Made by a program: the position numbers and the translations under genes. This document shows, one piece after another, positions 53,130 through 61,524 of a stretch of 64,000 nucleotides of DNA (position 1 is its first letter; the number at the start of each line of letters is the position of its first letter). This DNA comes from Alistipes senegalensis (lineage in GTDB: Bacteria > Bacillota > Clostridia > Oscillospirales > Ruminococcaceae). The stretch covers positions 227,135 through 291,134 of the forward strand of contig JAMPEF010000001.1 in assembly GCA_023665275.1 (NCBI GenBank), read 5' to 3'. The notes below the pieces were generated by a model, which did no database searches, was not told where the DNA came from, and saw only the letters and a program-made list of their open reading frames with translations.

Positions 53130-53753
53130 TTAATTATATTTGTTCATAGCCTCGTCAGTTTCGTCAAGAATCATAAGGTGTAGTGCATCACAGGCATTTT
53201 CAGCAGAAATTTTCATTTTTTCCATATCGGCAGGGCGGAATTTTCCAAGCACCCATTTAGAAAGGTCATAATCGGGGTGTGGCTTTTTGCCGACACCGAC
53301 TTTTATTCTTTGGAAATCGTCTCTTCCGGTGAGGTCAATAATGTTTCTGAGACCGTTATGTCCGCCGTGACTTCCCTTGCGGCGTATGCGGATTTTACCA
53401 CAGTCAAGTGAAATATCGTCACATACGACAATAAGATTATCAACGTCAAGTTTATAAAACTCCATAGCCTGTATGATAGATTCACCGCTTTTGTTCATAT
53501 ACGTTGTGGGCTTGAGGAGCAGGCATTTAAAGCCCTCAATGGTTACTTCAGCAGTCAAGCCCTTGAAACGCATTCTGTTTATTTCCGTGCCGTACTGTTC
53601 TGCCAGCATATCAACGACGCTGAAACCGGCATTATGACGGGTATTTTCAAACTGCATTCCGAAATTTCCGAGACCTGCAATGATATATTCAGGTGCGCCG
53701 GTGGATTGTGTCGTATTATTTGAGATTTTGTCAAACACATCAAAGATACTCAT
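53130..53753 (-). CDS. pth: peptidyl-tRNA hydrolase, with N-terminal extension
   Basis: 207 aa. Releases peptides from peptidyl-tRNA. Signatures are IIAGLGNFGMQFENTRHNAGF (His about 43 and Asn about 33), LLLKPTTYMNKSGE, and VVCDDISLDCGKIRIRRKGSHGGHNGL (Asp and His-Gly). The first 20 residues (FDVFDKISNNTTQSTG) extend beyond the usual start; AGGAGG fits the ATG at 53753, so the extension seems real. Cotranscribed with mfd. Confidence 0.95.
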   Translation of the reverse strand: MSIFDVFDKISNNTTQSTGAPEYIIAGLGNFGMQFENTRHNAGFSVVDMLAEQYGTEINRMRFKGLTAEVTIEGFKCLLLKPTTYMNKSGESIIQAMEFYKLDVDNLIVVCDDISLDCGKIRIRRKGSHGGHNGLRNIIDLTGRDDFQRIKVGVGKKPHPDYDLSKWVLGKFRPADMEKMKISAENACDALHLMILDETDEAMNKYN

Positions 53754-53939
53754 ATAATTTTTCCTCCTGTAAAAAAAGTTTCTGTACTATGAATTATAAC
53801 ATTTTTTGCGGAAAATTTCAACTGTTAATATATTTTACTTTATTTGTGCATAATCGTCTGATAAAATATAAAAAATATGTCTTTATTCGTCAGAAATAAT
53901 TAATATATTTTAACAGAAAATAATTTATACGTAATCCGC

Positions 53940-53968
53940 TTGACAAAAAGCAAAAAACGTGATATACT
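53940..53968 (+). promoter_or_regulatory. sigma-A promoter of the exported-protein pair
   Basis: TTGACA, 17-base spacer, TATACT. The intergenic stretch 53754-54043 also holds AT-rich DNA; nothing else was seen. Confidence 0.8.
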
Positions 53969-54043
53969 GTATTCTGTTGTAAGTACTGAAATTTTATCAG
54001 GAAAAATATGTTTTCCGGCAAAAAATAAAAGGAGTTTTTTATT

Positions 54044-54829
54044 ATGAAAATGAAAAAGTTTATCACGGCTTTGACTACAGCAGTTTCTGTTTTATCGCTG
54101 TCAGTGATGGGAATTTCAGCTTATGCTGATGATGTAAATATTCCTTATACAGAATCTTCAAAGGCTCTTACTACCAGCGACGATACCAACGAAATCAGAC
54201 TTAACATATGCAATACATGGAGCGGAAATAACATTGAAGACGTCGCTACAAAAACGTCTGTCAGCGAGAAAATCGTTGTTAATTTTACCGTTGATGGTAT
54301 CGGTTCTGACTCTACAAGAAATAATCCCGACGGTACAACTGAAGACCTCTGCGCTTACCTTATCGGAAGCGTGGGCATGAACAGCGCATGGAATGCAGGC
54401 GAAAACGGAAACGAAGTCGTAAAGATATACGGCGACGGTGATTATACTGCAACATGGAATCTTGACGAAGCTTCAGAAACTATTGACAGTCTTATTCTCC
54501 AGTCAAACATAAAACTTGACGAAGGTAAAACTCTTGCTTCAAGCGGAATAACTCTCAAGATAAATTACATATCTACAGTCGGCAATGCCTCAACATCAAC
54601 AACAAATACTACAGACACAGCAACAACATCTGCAACAACAACTACTTCAGCAACAGATTCAGCAGTAACCACTACATCAGACAGTGCCGTAAGTTCAGTA
54701 GCTGCACCGGCATCAGCACCGATAGCCAATGCACCTGCTCCTACAGGTGACGCCGGCGTGGGTACAGCTGTGGCAGTCATGGCACTTGCCGGAGTTTCCG
54801 TAGTGGTAATAAAAAAGAAAAATAACTAA
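54044..54829 (+). CDS. exported surface protein with Thr-rich stalk and sorting-like tail
   Basis: 261 aa. Signal peptide (about 1-28, ending ISAYA). A folded domain (about 32-185, LNICNTWSGNNIEDV, WNLDEASETIDSLILQ) that looks beta-rich, possibly carbohydrate-binding. A Thr/Ala/Ser stalk (about 186-230), then APAPTGDAGVG, a hydrophobic helix and KKKNN. The tail resembles a sortase signal, but the motif is PxTGD rather than LPXTG. AAAGGAG site. Confidence 0.75.
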   Translation: MKMKKFITALTTAVSVLSLSVMGISAYADDVNIPYTESSKALTTSDDTNEIRLNICNTWSGNNIEDVATKTSVSEKIVVNFTVDGIGSDSTRNNPDGTTEDLCAYLIGSVGMNSAWNAGENGNEVVKIYGDGDYTATWNLDEASETIDSLILQSNIKLDEGKTLASSGITLKINYISTVGNASTSTTNTTDTATTSATTTTSATDSAVTTTSDSAVSSVAAPASAPIANAPAPTGDAGVGTAVAVMALAGVSVVVIKKKNN

Positions 54830-54841
54830 AATCAGATTAAT

Positions 54842-54867
54842 GTCCCTCTGGATTTTTTCAGGGGGAC
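54842..54867 (+). other. hairpin between the two exported-protein genes
   Basis: 9-base stem GTCCCTCTG/CAGGGGGAC with one G-U pair and a T-rich loop, ending 12 bases before the next ATG. No T-run follows; it may be a weak terminator or control initiation of the downstream gene, which lacks another clear site. Confidence 0.5.
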
Positions 54868-54879
54868 GTGCTTTAAAAA

Positions 54880-55569
54880 ATGAAATATAAAAATTTAATT
54901 TTATCTTTGTTTTTATTTACTGTTTCATGCAGTACACAAGTGGGGAAGTGGTCTGTGAATATACCCGTACAGGCTGCTGACATTAATGCCGTGACTTTTG
55001 ACAATGGCGATTTTTCCTTTGCGTCTGTGATAACTGACGATATTAATTCCGCACATGGTGAACTTTCCATAGAAAACATTCTGGGAAATAATATGCTGAA
55101 ATTCACCGACGATATGACAGTTGATATTGACGGAAAAGTACAGAAAATCTGCATAAATACCGCTGAACTTATTGGCACGGAAAAACTTCCGGAAGTCCGG
55201 AGCATAGAATTTGACGTCTATGCGGACGCCGTTTCAGATGATTACATCAATCAGGATGGCATACACATAAAAACCTCTGGAACTATATGTATTGGTGGCG
55301 GAACGGTCATAAGCGTGAAAGATTCCGACGGTAACGGCAAATGGTATGATTTTGCTGAAACTCAGGGCGGTGAATATAATCTTTCCATGTCCGGAGCGGT
55401 ACACGGTGAGTTTAAATTTCTGCTTGCCGATACCGGTTACTGCTGGAACGAAAAAATGGATGATGCCAATTTTCTTATAATGCGTTGGGGCAGTGAAAAC
55501 CTCTCTAATCTCTATATCGATAATATAGTTTTTTTCGACGAAAACCATAATTCAATACCTCTTGCATGA
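54880..55569 (+). CDS. exported protein, possible lipoprotein, CBM-like fold
   Basis: 229 aa. Hydrophobic start (KNLILSLFLFTVSC) with a lipobox-like FTVSC; a cleavage after PVQA is the alternative. Beta-rich body with acidic residues (DIDGKVQKICINTAEL, SVKDSDGNGKWYDFAET, IDNIVFFDENHN) as in carbohydrate-binding or jelly-roll domains. Its GYCWNEKMDDANF block loosely recalls GMNSAWNAGENGNE of the preceding gene, hinting at distant homology. Weak initiation region. Family not recognised. Confidence 0.65.
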   Translation: MKYKNLILSLFLFTVSCSTQVGKWSVNIPVQAADINAVTFDNGDFSFASVITDDINSAHGELSIENILGNNMLKFTDDMTVDIDGKVQKICINTAELIGTEKLPEVRSIEFDVYADAVSDDYINQDGIHIKTSGTICIGGGTVISVKDSDGNGKWYDFAETQGGEYNLSMSGAVHGEFKFLLADTGYCWNEKMDDANFLIMRWGSENLSNLYIDNIVFFDENHNSIPLA

Positions 55570-55586
55570 AAGATTGGTGATAATAC

Positions 55587-56111
55587 ATGAAAAAGATAAC
55601 AGAAAAATTAAGGGGCGTATCAGTCGCCGGAAGAATAGCTTTTATAATCATGTGCATTGAAAAATATATTGTTGCACAATATCCGGAAAAAGACTGGACA
55701 CCACTTGCGGAAGAAATGTGGAAATTCAATGATTCCTACTGGGACGAATGGCTGGATTCTTTTGTTGACTTGTTTCCGGAATATATTAATGAATATAACG
55801 AATTTGAAGACTATGCTGGAAAATACAGTCGTGATACTTTCAGAAATCTATACAAAGACCTCAAAAACAATGATGTAAATAAATTACTGAATTTACTGGA
55901 CGATTTTATGGGAATATATCTTTATACAAGTGTCTGGGATGGTACTGAAAGTATGTTTCCGGAAGTTATAGAAGAAGTTGTAAGTTACCTGACGAAAAAT
56001 AATATTCCTGTCCCTGATGTTGAGAAAGTTTCATTTTCTGATTTCAGACAAAATGACGGCTTCGGAGAAAAATTCGACGGCAGATATCTTTCAATAATTC
56101 TGAACAGATAA
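55587..56111 (+). CDS. orphan protein, immunity-like
   Basis: 174 aa, soluble, helical, rich in Trp/Asp/Glu (KDWTPLAEEMWKFNDSYWDE, DLFPEYINEYNEFEDY). Its start RGVSVAGRIAFIIMCIEKYI and length resemble polymorphic-toxin immunity proteins, though no family can be named. Starts 17 bases after the exported protein gene with only a weak GGTG site. Confidence 0.6.
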   Translation: MKKITEKLRGVSVAGRIAFIIMCIEKYIVAQYPEKDWTPLAEEMWKFNDSYWDEWLDSFVDLFPEYINEYNEFEDYAGKYSRDTFRNLYKDLKNNDVNKLLNLLDDFMGIYLYTSVWDGTESMFPEVIEEVVSYLTKNNIPVPDVEKVSFSDFRQNDGFGEKFDGRYLSIILNR

Positions 56112-56152
56112 TATTGTTAACAGAAATTTAAATAATTTTCACAAAAAATTCC

Positions 56153-56181
56153 TTGACAATTTTTTTTATTTGTGATAAAAT
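56153..56181 (+). promoter_or_regulatory. sigma-A promoter of the superoxide reductase-rubrerythrin operon
   Basis: TTGACA, 17-base spacer, TAAAAT; start near 56188, then AGGAGG before the ATG at 56216. No clear PerR-type palindrome was seen. Confidence 0.8.
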
Positions 56182-56215
56182 ATATTGCAGATTTATTTTT
56201 AAGGAGGTTTTTTTA

Positions 56216-56554
56216 ATGAATTTCTATAAAGACGGAAAGTCTGTTCTTGCACTTCTTAGCGGTTCAGCGGAAAATGTTTCTGAAATAACTGCAAATACTA
56301 CTGACGCTGCTGTTGAAAAACACGTACCCGTTTACGAAGTGAACGACGGAAAAGTTTGTGTGAAAGTCGGTTCTGTTGAACACCCTATGGCTGAAAACCA
56401 CTATATAGAGTGGGTAGCTGTTCAGACAGACAAGGGCTTTTATGCAAAGTTCCTCAAACCAGACGAAAAACCGGAGGCTTGCTTTACAGTTGACGGCGAA
56501 ACCGTACAGGCTGTATATGCTTACTGTAATTTACACGGTCTTTGGAAAGCATAA
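56216..56554 (+). CDS. superoxide reductase lacking the desulforedoxin site
   Basis: 112 aa from the ATG at 56216. Reduces superoxide to peroxide without making oxygen. Catalytic iron ligands are all visible: His36 (EKHVPV, with Glu34-Lys35), His56, His62 ([11 protein letters not shown]), Cys104 and His107 (YCNLHGLWK). The N-terminal 30 residues align with the desulforedoxin domain of desulfoferrodoxin, but its four Cys are all replaced, so center I is absent (treponemal-like class). Electrons would come directly from rubredoxin-like donors. Followed by rubrerythrin, which can remove the peroxide. Confidence 0.92.
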   Translation: MNFYKDGKSVLALLSGSAENVSEITANTTDAAVEKHVPVYEVNDGKVCVKVGSVEHPMAENHYIEWVAVQTDKGFYAKFLKPDEKPEACFTVDGETVQAVYAYCNLHGLWKA

Positions 56555-56576
56555 TCAAAGAAAGGGAGTTTTTATC

Positions 56577-57119
56577 ATGGCTGAAAACAAATACGCAGGT
56601 ACTAAAACCGAACAGAATTTAAAAGACGCTTTTGCAGGCGAATCACAGGCAAGAAACAAGTATACTTACTTTGCATCTGTTGCAAAGAAAGCAGGTTATG
56701 AACAGATTGCAGAAATATTCCTCCATACTGCCGACAACGAAAAGGAACACGCTAAAATGTGGTTAAAGGAACTCGGCGGAATAGGCGATACTGCTGAAAA
56801 TCTCCTTGCAGCTGCCGAAGGTGAAAATCATGAATGGACTGATATGTACGAAAGAATGGCTCAGGAGGCTGAAGAAGAAGGTTTCAAGGCTCTTGCTGTC
56901 AAGTTCCGTATGGTCGGTGCTATCGAAAAACAACACGAAGAAAGATATCGCAAACTTCTTGAAAACGTAAACAATCAGGAAGTTTTTGAAAAAAGCGGTG
57001 TAACAGTATGGGAATGCCGTAACTGCGGTCATATTGTAGTAGGCACATCTGCACCGAAAGTATGTCCGGTATGCGCACACCCACAGAGCTACTTTGAAGT
57101 AAGAAGCGAAAATTATTAA
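56577..57119 (+). CDS. rubrerythrin
   Basis: 180 aa from the ATG at 56577 after AAAGGGAG. Diiron ferritin-like domain with E-x2-H/E ligands ([11 protein letters not shown] about 19-29, [23 protein letters not shown]), then a C-terminal rubredoxin-like iron site (CRNCGHI and CPVCAHP). Peroxide reductase of anaerobes, partner of the superoxide reductase 22 bases upstream. Confidence 0.96.
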   Translation: MAENKYAGTKTEQNLKDAFAGESQARNKYTYFASVAKKAGYEQIAEIFLHTADNEKEHAKMWLKELGGIGDTAENLLAAAEGENHEWTDMYERMAQEAEEEGFKALAVKFRMVGAIEKQHEERYRKLLENVNNQEVFEKSGVTVWECRNCGHIVVGTSAPKVCPVCAHPQSYFEVRSENY

Positions 57120-57130
57120 TAACAGTAATA

Positions 57131-57160
57131 AAGCGGACTCTTAAAAAGTCCGCTTTTGTT
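57131..57160 (+). terminator. terminator of the oxidative-stress operon
   Basis: 9-base stem AAGCGGACT/AGTCCGCTT, then TTGTTT. Nearly the same as the terminator at 59027. Confidence 0.8.
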
Positions 57161-57176
57161 TAACCGGAGAATAAGT

Positions 57177-57881
57177 ATGAAATCAAAAAAATTTATAATT
57201 ATCTTTGTATGTATTTTCAGTCTGATTTTCGGAGCTATCTTTTTCGATACACATTATGCTGTAATTGATAAAAAAATCTATAAAAATGATATTAAAGATT
57301 TATCTGTATACTCATTAAATGATAGTGATATTAAAAACATAAACAAATGTACTGAAATAGAGAAACTGTATTTATCATATGTAAGTGAAAATTCAGTTTC
57401 CAAATTAGGAAACTTTTCTAATCTTAATCATTTAATGATACTGAGTTCTGAGATAAGCAGTTCAGATTCTGAAAAAATTAGTACATTTGATAATCTGAAA
57501 GATTTGATTATTGGTGTTGATTGTACTATTGATTTTAAAGGATTTAATAGTGATACACTTTCTTTCTTAGGATTAAATCTTGAAAGTAAGGCTATAAATT
57601 TTGAAGCATTGTCAGAATGTACATCACTTAAAGAGATATATATACTTAAATCAATAATATCTGATTGCATTGATAATAACTATGTTATGAAAGACAGTTC
57701 AGTTTTTGCATCATTTGATTATGTTGAATCATTGTGGATAAGTGTAGGAAAAATAGAAGATGTATCAGGTTTTCTTGAAATGGATTCCCTTAAAGAGTTT
57801 ACATTTGAGAAAGGAACTCTTTCAGAAGATGATAAAAAATTATTAGAAGATAAAGGAATTTCCGTTATTGAAAATGATTAA
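57177..57881 (+). CDS. membrane-anchored LRR-like orphan
   Basis: 234 aa from the ATG at 57177. A signal-anchor helix (about 6-25), then repeats with the leucine-rich spacing (IEKLYLSYVSENSVSKLGNF, SNLNHLMILSSEISS, LKDLIIGVDCTIDFKGF, ECTSLKEIYILKS). Codons are noticeably AT-rich. CCGGAGA site. Function unknown; LRR solenoids bind proteins. Confidence 0.68.
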   Translation: MKSKKFIIIFVCIFSLIFGAIFFDTHYAVIDKKIYKNDIKDLSVYSLNDSDIKNINKCTEIEKLYLSYVSENSVSKLGNFSNLNHLMILSSEISSSDSEKISTFDNLKDLIIGVDCTIDFKGFNSDTLSFLGLNLESKAINFEALSECTSLKEIYILKSIISDCIDNNYVMKDSSVFASFDYVESLWISVGKIEDVSGFLEMDSLKEFTFEKGTLSEDDKKLLEDKGISVIEND

Positions 57882-57960
57882 GATATATATTTTTAAATTA
57901 TGAAAAAGCTATCAGGACGAACAGGAAAAATCTTTATTTGTTGAATTACAGGAGGTAACA

Positions 57961-59025
57961 ATGAAATATAATATCAATAACCCCGAAGCCGTCGCAATAC
58001 GTGAAAAAATGGAACGGCTTAAAAAATTCGGAGATGTTGAAATATATGATACAATCAGCATTGAGGAAGTAAGAAAGTTTGAGGACGAAAACAATATAAA
58101 ACTCCCTGAAGATTATTTATGGTTTATAACTAACGTTGCCAATGGCTGTAAAAGTAGTGGAGTTCATGACTACAGATACAATTGTGGATTTTATCCGCTG
58201 GAAAAGACATACTTTTCAGATGAAGATATAGGCAATTATTGTGAGGGTGAGGAAGATTTTTCAATTGATATATCAAGCAAGGGCTGTTCTTATTCATACG
58301 GAATTATTCTCAAGGGCGAACATTACGGCGAAATATCCGATAACGCCGATGGTCTTGCTTACTACTACCCGAAAAAAGTTCACGGCTTTAAGGAATGGTA
58401 CAACACACTTCTTGACGAAACACTTCTGGGATATGATACGTTGCGTTTTGACGAAAGAATAAGCGGAAAAATCGAGGATATACTTGACAGCTACAGACAA
58501 AATCATGATATGTTTTATATAAGGTCTGTTCAGTGGAAAGTTGGCTGGGATTGCAAAAAAGATGTCATTACTAAAAAATTAATGAATGATATTTATAAAA
58601 TTTTTGTAAATGAAACAATTCCCGAAAATAAAAAAGTTCTTTTTTACATATTGGAAAATATAGGCTATCCGGATATGTTCAGCGTTATTGAACAGATTTT
58701 CATTCCGGAAAATTACGAAACAATAGTATTTTCCCTTAATACAACAGGTGGTATTTATTTCAAAGGCAGAAATTTTAAAAATGGTGTCATTGACGGAGCA
58801 GGCAGATATTATCCCATGATTAGAAAAATGCTTGATTATCTTTCCGAAAATGAAAGTGAATATTTCCGATACGCTTTCAGAATTGCGGTAATGAATCCGA
58901 AATTTAAGGCAAGCCATATTGAAAATATTTCTAACCGTGATTTTGTCATGAAACATATAAGCGGTCTATATGAAGACGAACTAAAAAAACGTACAGAACC
59001 CTATTACACGCAAGCAAAAAAATAA
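57961..59025 (+). CDS. SMI1/KNR4 (SUKH) domain protein with C-terminal extension
   Basis: 354 aa. Residues about 15-160 form a SUKH domain: SIEEVRKFEDENNIKLPEDY, WFITNVANGCK and ADGLAYYYPKKVHGF. The C-terminal 190 residues are a helical region not recognised. SUKH proteins often neutralise secreted toxins, and the extended form suggests a fused second immunity or adaptor part. AGGAGGT site. No toxin gene is visible nearby. Confidence 0.75.
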   Translation: MKYNINNPEAVAIREKMERLKKFGDVEIYDTISIEEVRKFEDENNIKLPEDYLWFITNVANGCKSSGVHDYRYNCGFYPLEKTYFSDEDIGNYCEGEEDFSIDISSKGCSYSYGIILKGEHYGEISDNADGLAYYYPKKVHGFKEWYNTLLDETLLGYDTLRFDERISGKIEDILDSYRQNHDMFYIRSVQWKVGWDCKKDVITKKLMNDIYKIFVNETIPENKKVLFYILENIGYPDMFSVIEQIFIPENYETIVFSLNTTGGIYFKGRNFKNGVIDGAGRYYPMIRKMLDYLSENESEYFRYAFRIAVMNPKFKASHIENISNRDFVMKHISGLYEDELKKRTEPYYTQAKK

Positions 59026-59026
59026 A

Positions 59027-59052
59027 GCGGACTGTAAAAAGTCCGCATTTTT
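59027..59052. terminator. bidirectional terminator
   Basis: 7-base stem GCGGACT/AGTCCGC with ATTTTTT on the plus side and TTTATTTTTTT on the minus side. Confidence 0.82.
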
Positions 59053-59486
59053 TATAGAAACTGTCTCATGTCAAGGGAAAGTTTTTCTTCTGTACCGATA
59101 AGACGACCGGCGATACTTTTGGAACGTTCATCCGCTGCCTTGTATTGATTGAGATAACGGCTAAGTGATTTTATACCCATATGACAGCCATCTGAAATAA
59201 GTTCGGCAATATTGCTGTCGGATTCGTCCATTTTGAGTTTAACGTTAGTTTTCATCCATGACATACCTTTAGCAATAGGGTTAGGGTCTTTGCCGTCGTC
59301 GTGATAGTCGGCAAGTGCTACCTGTAAATCGGTTTTAAGTCTTTCGTTTTCGCTCTTGCTGTACATAAGAGTATTTTTAAGATTTTGGTCGTGGACGTAT
59401 TCCATTACTTCATCTATAGCGGACACACCCATTTTTACGCCTGCATCACATTCACGGAGCAGTTTTATTGTATCCTGTTCAATCAT
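59052..59486 (-). CDS. ferritin-like helical bundle protein, unknown
   Basis: 144 aa, almost all helix with four amphipathic stretches (DTIKLLRECDAGVKMGVSAID, KNTLMYSKSENERLKTDL, SNIAELISDGCHMGIKSLSRYL, SKSIAGRLIGTEEKLSLDM). Similar to DUF2383-type bundles in layout. No full diiron motif is seen. Possibly stress-related. AAAGGAGG site; 49 bases after the preceding membrane protein gene. Confidence 0.65.
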   Translation of the reverse strand: MIEQDTIKLLRECDAGVKMGVSAIDEVMEYVHDQNLKNTLMYSKSENERLKTDLQVALADYHDDGKDPNPIAKGMSWMKTNVKLKMDESDSNIAELISDGCHMGIKSLSRYLNQYKAADERSKSIAGRLIGTEEKLSLDMRQFL

Positions 59487-59534
59487 ATTATCAACCTCCT
59501 TTGTGATAGTATTTACACAAAAGAAGTTTTTATA

Positions 59535-60110
59535 CTACTCCTCAATAAAAGCATTTTTTAAAACCTTGCTATGCGGATAATATGTAACATGGGCTTTTTT
59601 CTTATAATAGTAAGTATTTGTATTGAAGTTATATATTTCCTCACCGTCTATGTAGTCATTTTCACGGAGTTTTTTAATAGTTTCGTCTGGAATGTCAAGT
59701 CTTATTTCTTCGCCGTCAATTTCGGTATGGAAGTAACCCCATAATGTACTGTATTCGCTTGTAATGATTGTCTTTTCACCGGTGAATATATCTGCTGTAT
59801 AGCCTGTGCATATATATGCATGAAGTACAAAAAGAATTATACATAAAATAGTAAGAACATTGTATCTTTTCCGGTGATTTTTTATTTTTTTTAATTTACG
59901 AAAATATAACATTGTAATATATACTATTAGAAATGTTGATACAACAAACAACATTGTAACAAGATACAAGTGATATGTACCGACTTTTATACGAGTATTG
60001 TTTACATAACAAAGTATTATTCCGTTTACAAGGTTAAATAAGGCACTAAGCCATGAATATTTATTTATAGTTTTAAGTTCTTCGGGAGTAAACTTTTCTT
60101 TATTGTCCAT
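59535..60110 (-). CDS. membrane protein of unknown function
   Basis: 191 aa. Four hydrophobic segments (about 15-35, 45-66, 82-104) and a C-terminal soluble part with a DUF-like beta region (GYFHTEIDGEEIRLDIPD). Starts 14 bases after the Asp23/Gls24 gene, so likely the same operon. Confidence 0.62.
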   Translation of the reverse strand: MDNKEKFTPEELKTINKYSWLSALFNLVNGIILCYVNNTRIKVGTYHLYLVTMLFVVSTFLIVYITMLYFRKLKKIKNHRKRYNVLTILCIILFVLHAYICTGYTADIFTGEKTIITSEYSTLWGYFHTEIDGEEIRLDIPDETIKKLRENDYIDGEEIYNFNTNTYYYKKKAHVTYYPHSKVLKNAFIEE

Positions 60111-60124
60111 GTGTTACTCCATTG

Positions 60125-60478
60125 TCAGCCGTTCATATCATCAACAAAGACATTCACACTGCTGATTTTTATTCCGGCAGTTTCCCCGACAGCAGAATAT
60201 ATCTTATTAATGATACTGTCAACGGCGGTTTTTATATTGACACCGTATGTGACTTTTATATGAAGGTCTATAATAATTCCGTCGTCGTCCTTGCGGATTA
60301 TAACACCACGACGTTTGAAAAACTTGCTGTTTGTGATTGCTGATAAAGCTGAACGGATTTTATTTTTACTGCATACGTCGGAAACTCCGAAACATTCACA
60401 GACTGCATGACGGACTATTTCTGTTATATAATTTTCTGAAACTGAAATTTTTCCCATATGATTTTTTGTATTTAACAT
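60125..60478 (-). CDS. Asp23/Gls24-family envelope stress protein
   Basis: 117 aa. SVSENYITEIVRHAVCECFG (SENYITEIVRHAVCE), VIIRKDDDGIIIDLHIKVTYG and SSVNVFVDDM fit Asp23/Gls24. Such proteins support envelope or fatty acid metabolism; they commonly sit near nusB or similar genes. AGGAGG site; promoter at 60512-60540. Confidence 0.9.
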   Translation of the reverse strand: MLNTKNHMGKISVSENYITEIVRHAVCECFGVSDVCSKNKIRSALSAITNSKFFKRRGVIIRKDDDGIIIDLHIKVTYGVNIKTAVDSIINKIYSAVGETAGIKISSVNVFVDDMNG

Positions 60479-60511
60479 AAAAAAATTAACCTCCTGTTGT
60501 GATTAATAAAT

Positions 60512-60540
60512 ATTATAGCATGAATTACGCATATTTACAA
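60512..60540 (-). promoter_or_regulatory. promoter of the Asp23/Gls24 operon
   Basis: Minus strand: -35 TTGTAA, 17-base spacer, -10 TATAAT. Confidence 0.6.
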
Positions 60541-60562
60541 TAGAATATTTATGAATTTTGTA

Positions 60563-60591
60563 TTGACATTTCTGCATGATATGATTATAAT
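60563..60591 (+). promoter_or_regulatory. consensus sigma-A promoter of ymdB
   Basis: TTGACA, 17-base spacer, TATAAT, perfect; 33 bases from the -10 to the AGGAG site. Confidence 0.85.
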
Positions 60592-60625
60592 TATTACAGA
60601 TTAAATTTAAATAACAGGAGATTTT

Positions 60626-61396
60626 ATGAAAAACTTACTTTTTATAGGCGACGTTGTAGGAAAATCCGGCTGTGAATTTTTAGCCGAAAAACTCCCGAAA
60701 ATAAAGCGTGATTATAATATAGATGTAACTGTAGTAAACGCTGAAAACTCCGCACAAGGTAACGGCATAACACATAGTTCAGCAGATAGCATTATAAAAT
60801 CCGGTGCGGACGTCCTCACGACAGGAAATCACGCCTTCCGTCAGAAAAATGACCTTGATATTTTTGAAAGGGATTATATTATCCGTCCGGCAAACTATCC
60901 GGTGGGAGCAGGCATAGGAAAGGGAATATGTATTCTTGATATGGGTGCTTATTCCATCGCCGTGATAAATATTATGGGGACTGTATATCTTGACCCGCTT
61001 GACAATCCGTTTACTAAAATTGATGATATTCTTGAAAATATTGATACTGGAAATATTTTCGTGGATTTTCATGCTGAGGCTACTTCTGAAAAAAAGGCTA
61101 TGGGTTATTATCTTGCCGGAAAAGTTACGGGTGTTTTTGGTACACATACACACGTACAGACAGCCGACGAAACTATTATAAATTCCCATACGGCTTATAT
61201 AACAGATGTCGGCATGACGGGTGTTGAAAAATCCTGTCTTGGCGTTGAGATAAAACCGGCAGTGGACAGACTTAGATTCCGTATTCCTGTACGTTTCAGG
61301 GAGGCAGAGGGTGAATGTTTCATGTGTGGTGTCATTGTGGCGTTTGACGAAAAAACAGGCAAATCACACAAAATTCAACGGCTTATTATCAGATAA
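60626..61396 (+). CDS. ymdB: YmdB-family metallophosphoesterase (TIGR00282)
   Basis: 256 aa. Calcineurin-like dimetal site: GDVVGKSG (Asp about 8), NAENSAQGNGI (Asn/Glu about 38-48), TTGNHAFR (His about 68), HAEATSEKKAMG (His about 150) and GTHTHVQTAD (His about 174-176). In Bacillus it hydrolyses cyclic nucleotides or regulates biofilm and motility. Usually next to RNase Y and spoVS; here spoVS follows. Confidence 0.93.
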   Translation: MKNLLFIGDVVGKSGCEFLAEKLPKIKRDYNIDVTVVNAENSAQGNGITHSSADSIIKSGADVLTTGNHAFRQKNDLDIFERDYIIRPANYPVGAGIGKGICILDMGAYSIAVINIMGTVYLDPLDNPFTKIDDILENIDTGNIFVDFHAEATSEKKAMGYYLAGKVTGVFGTHTHVQTADETIINSHTAYITDVGMTGVEKSCLGVEIKPAVDRLRFRIPVRFREAEGECFMCGVIVAFDEKTGKSHKIQRLIIR

Positions 61397-61440
61397 TTCA
61401 CAAAATTTATTTTTTGTTATGTTATAATTTTAATTTCCTA

Positions 61441-61469
61441 TTGACAAATTATTCTTTTTATGATATAAT
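61441..61469 (+). promoter_or_regulatory. consensus sigma-A promoter of spoVS
   Basis: TTGACA, 17-base spacer, TATAAT, perfect. A vegetative promoter suggests the SpoVS protein is made outside sporulation. About 50 bases of leader. Confidence 0.85.
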
Positions 61470-61524
61470 ACATTAAATCGGATTATACCGGTGTCTTATA
61501 CTTATTTGCAGGAGGGTCATTATC

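Noticed and set aside
56153-56215. Longer N-terminus for the superoxide reductase starting with TTG
   Set aside because: It would translate the promoter; AGGAGG directly precedes the ATG at 56216.
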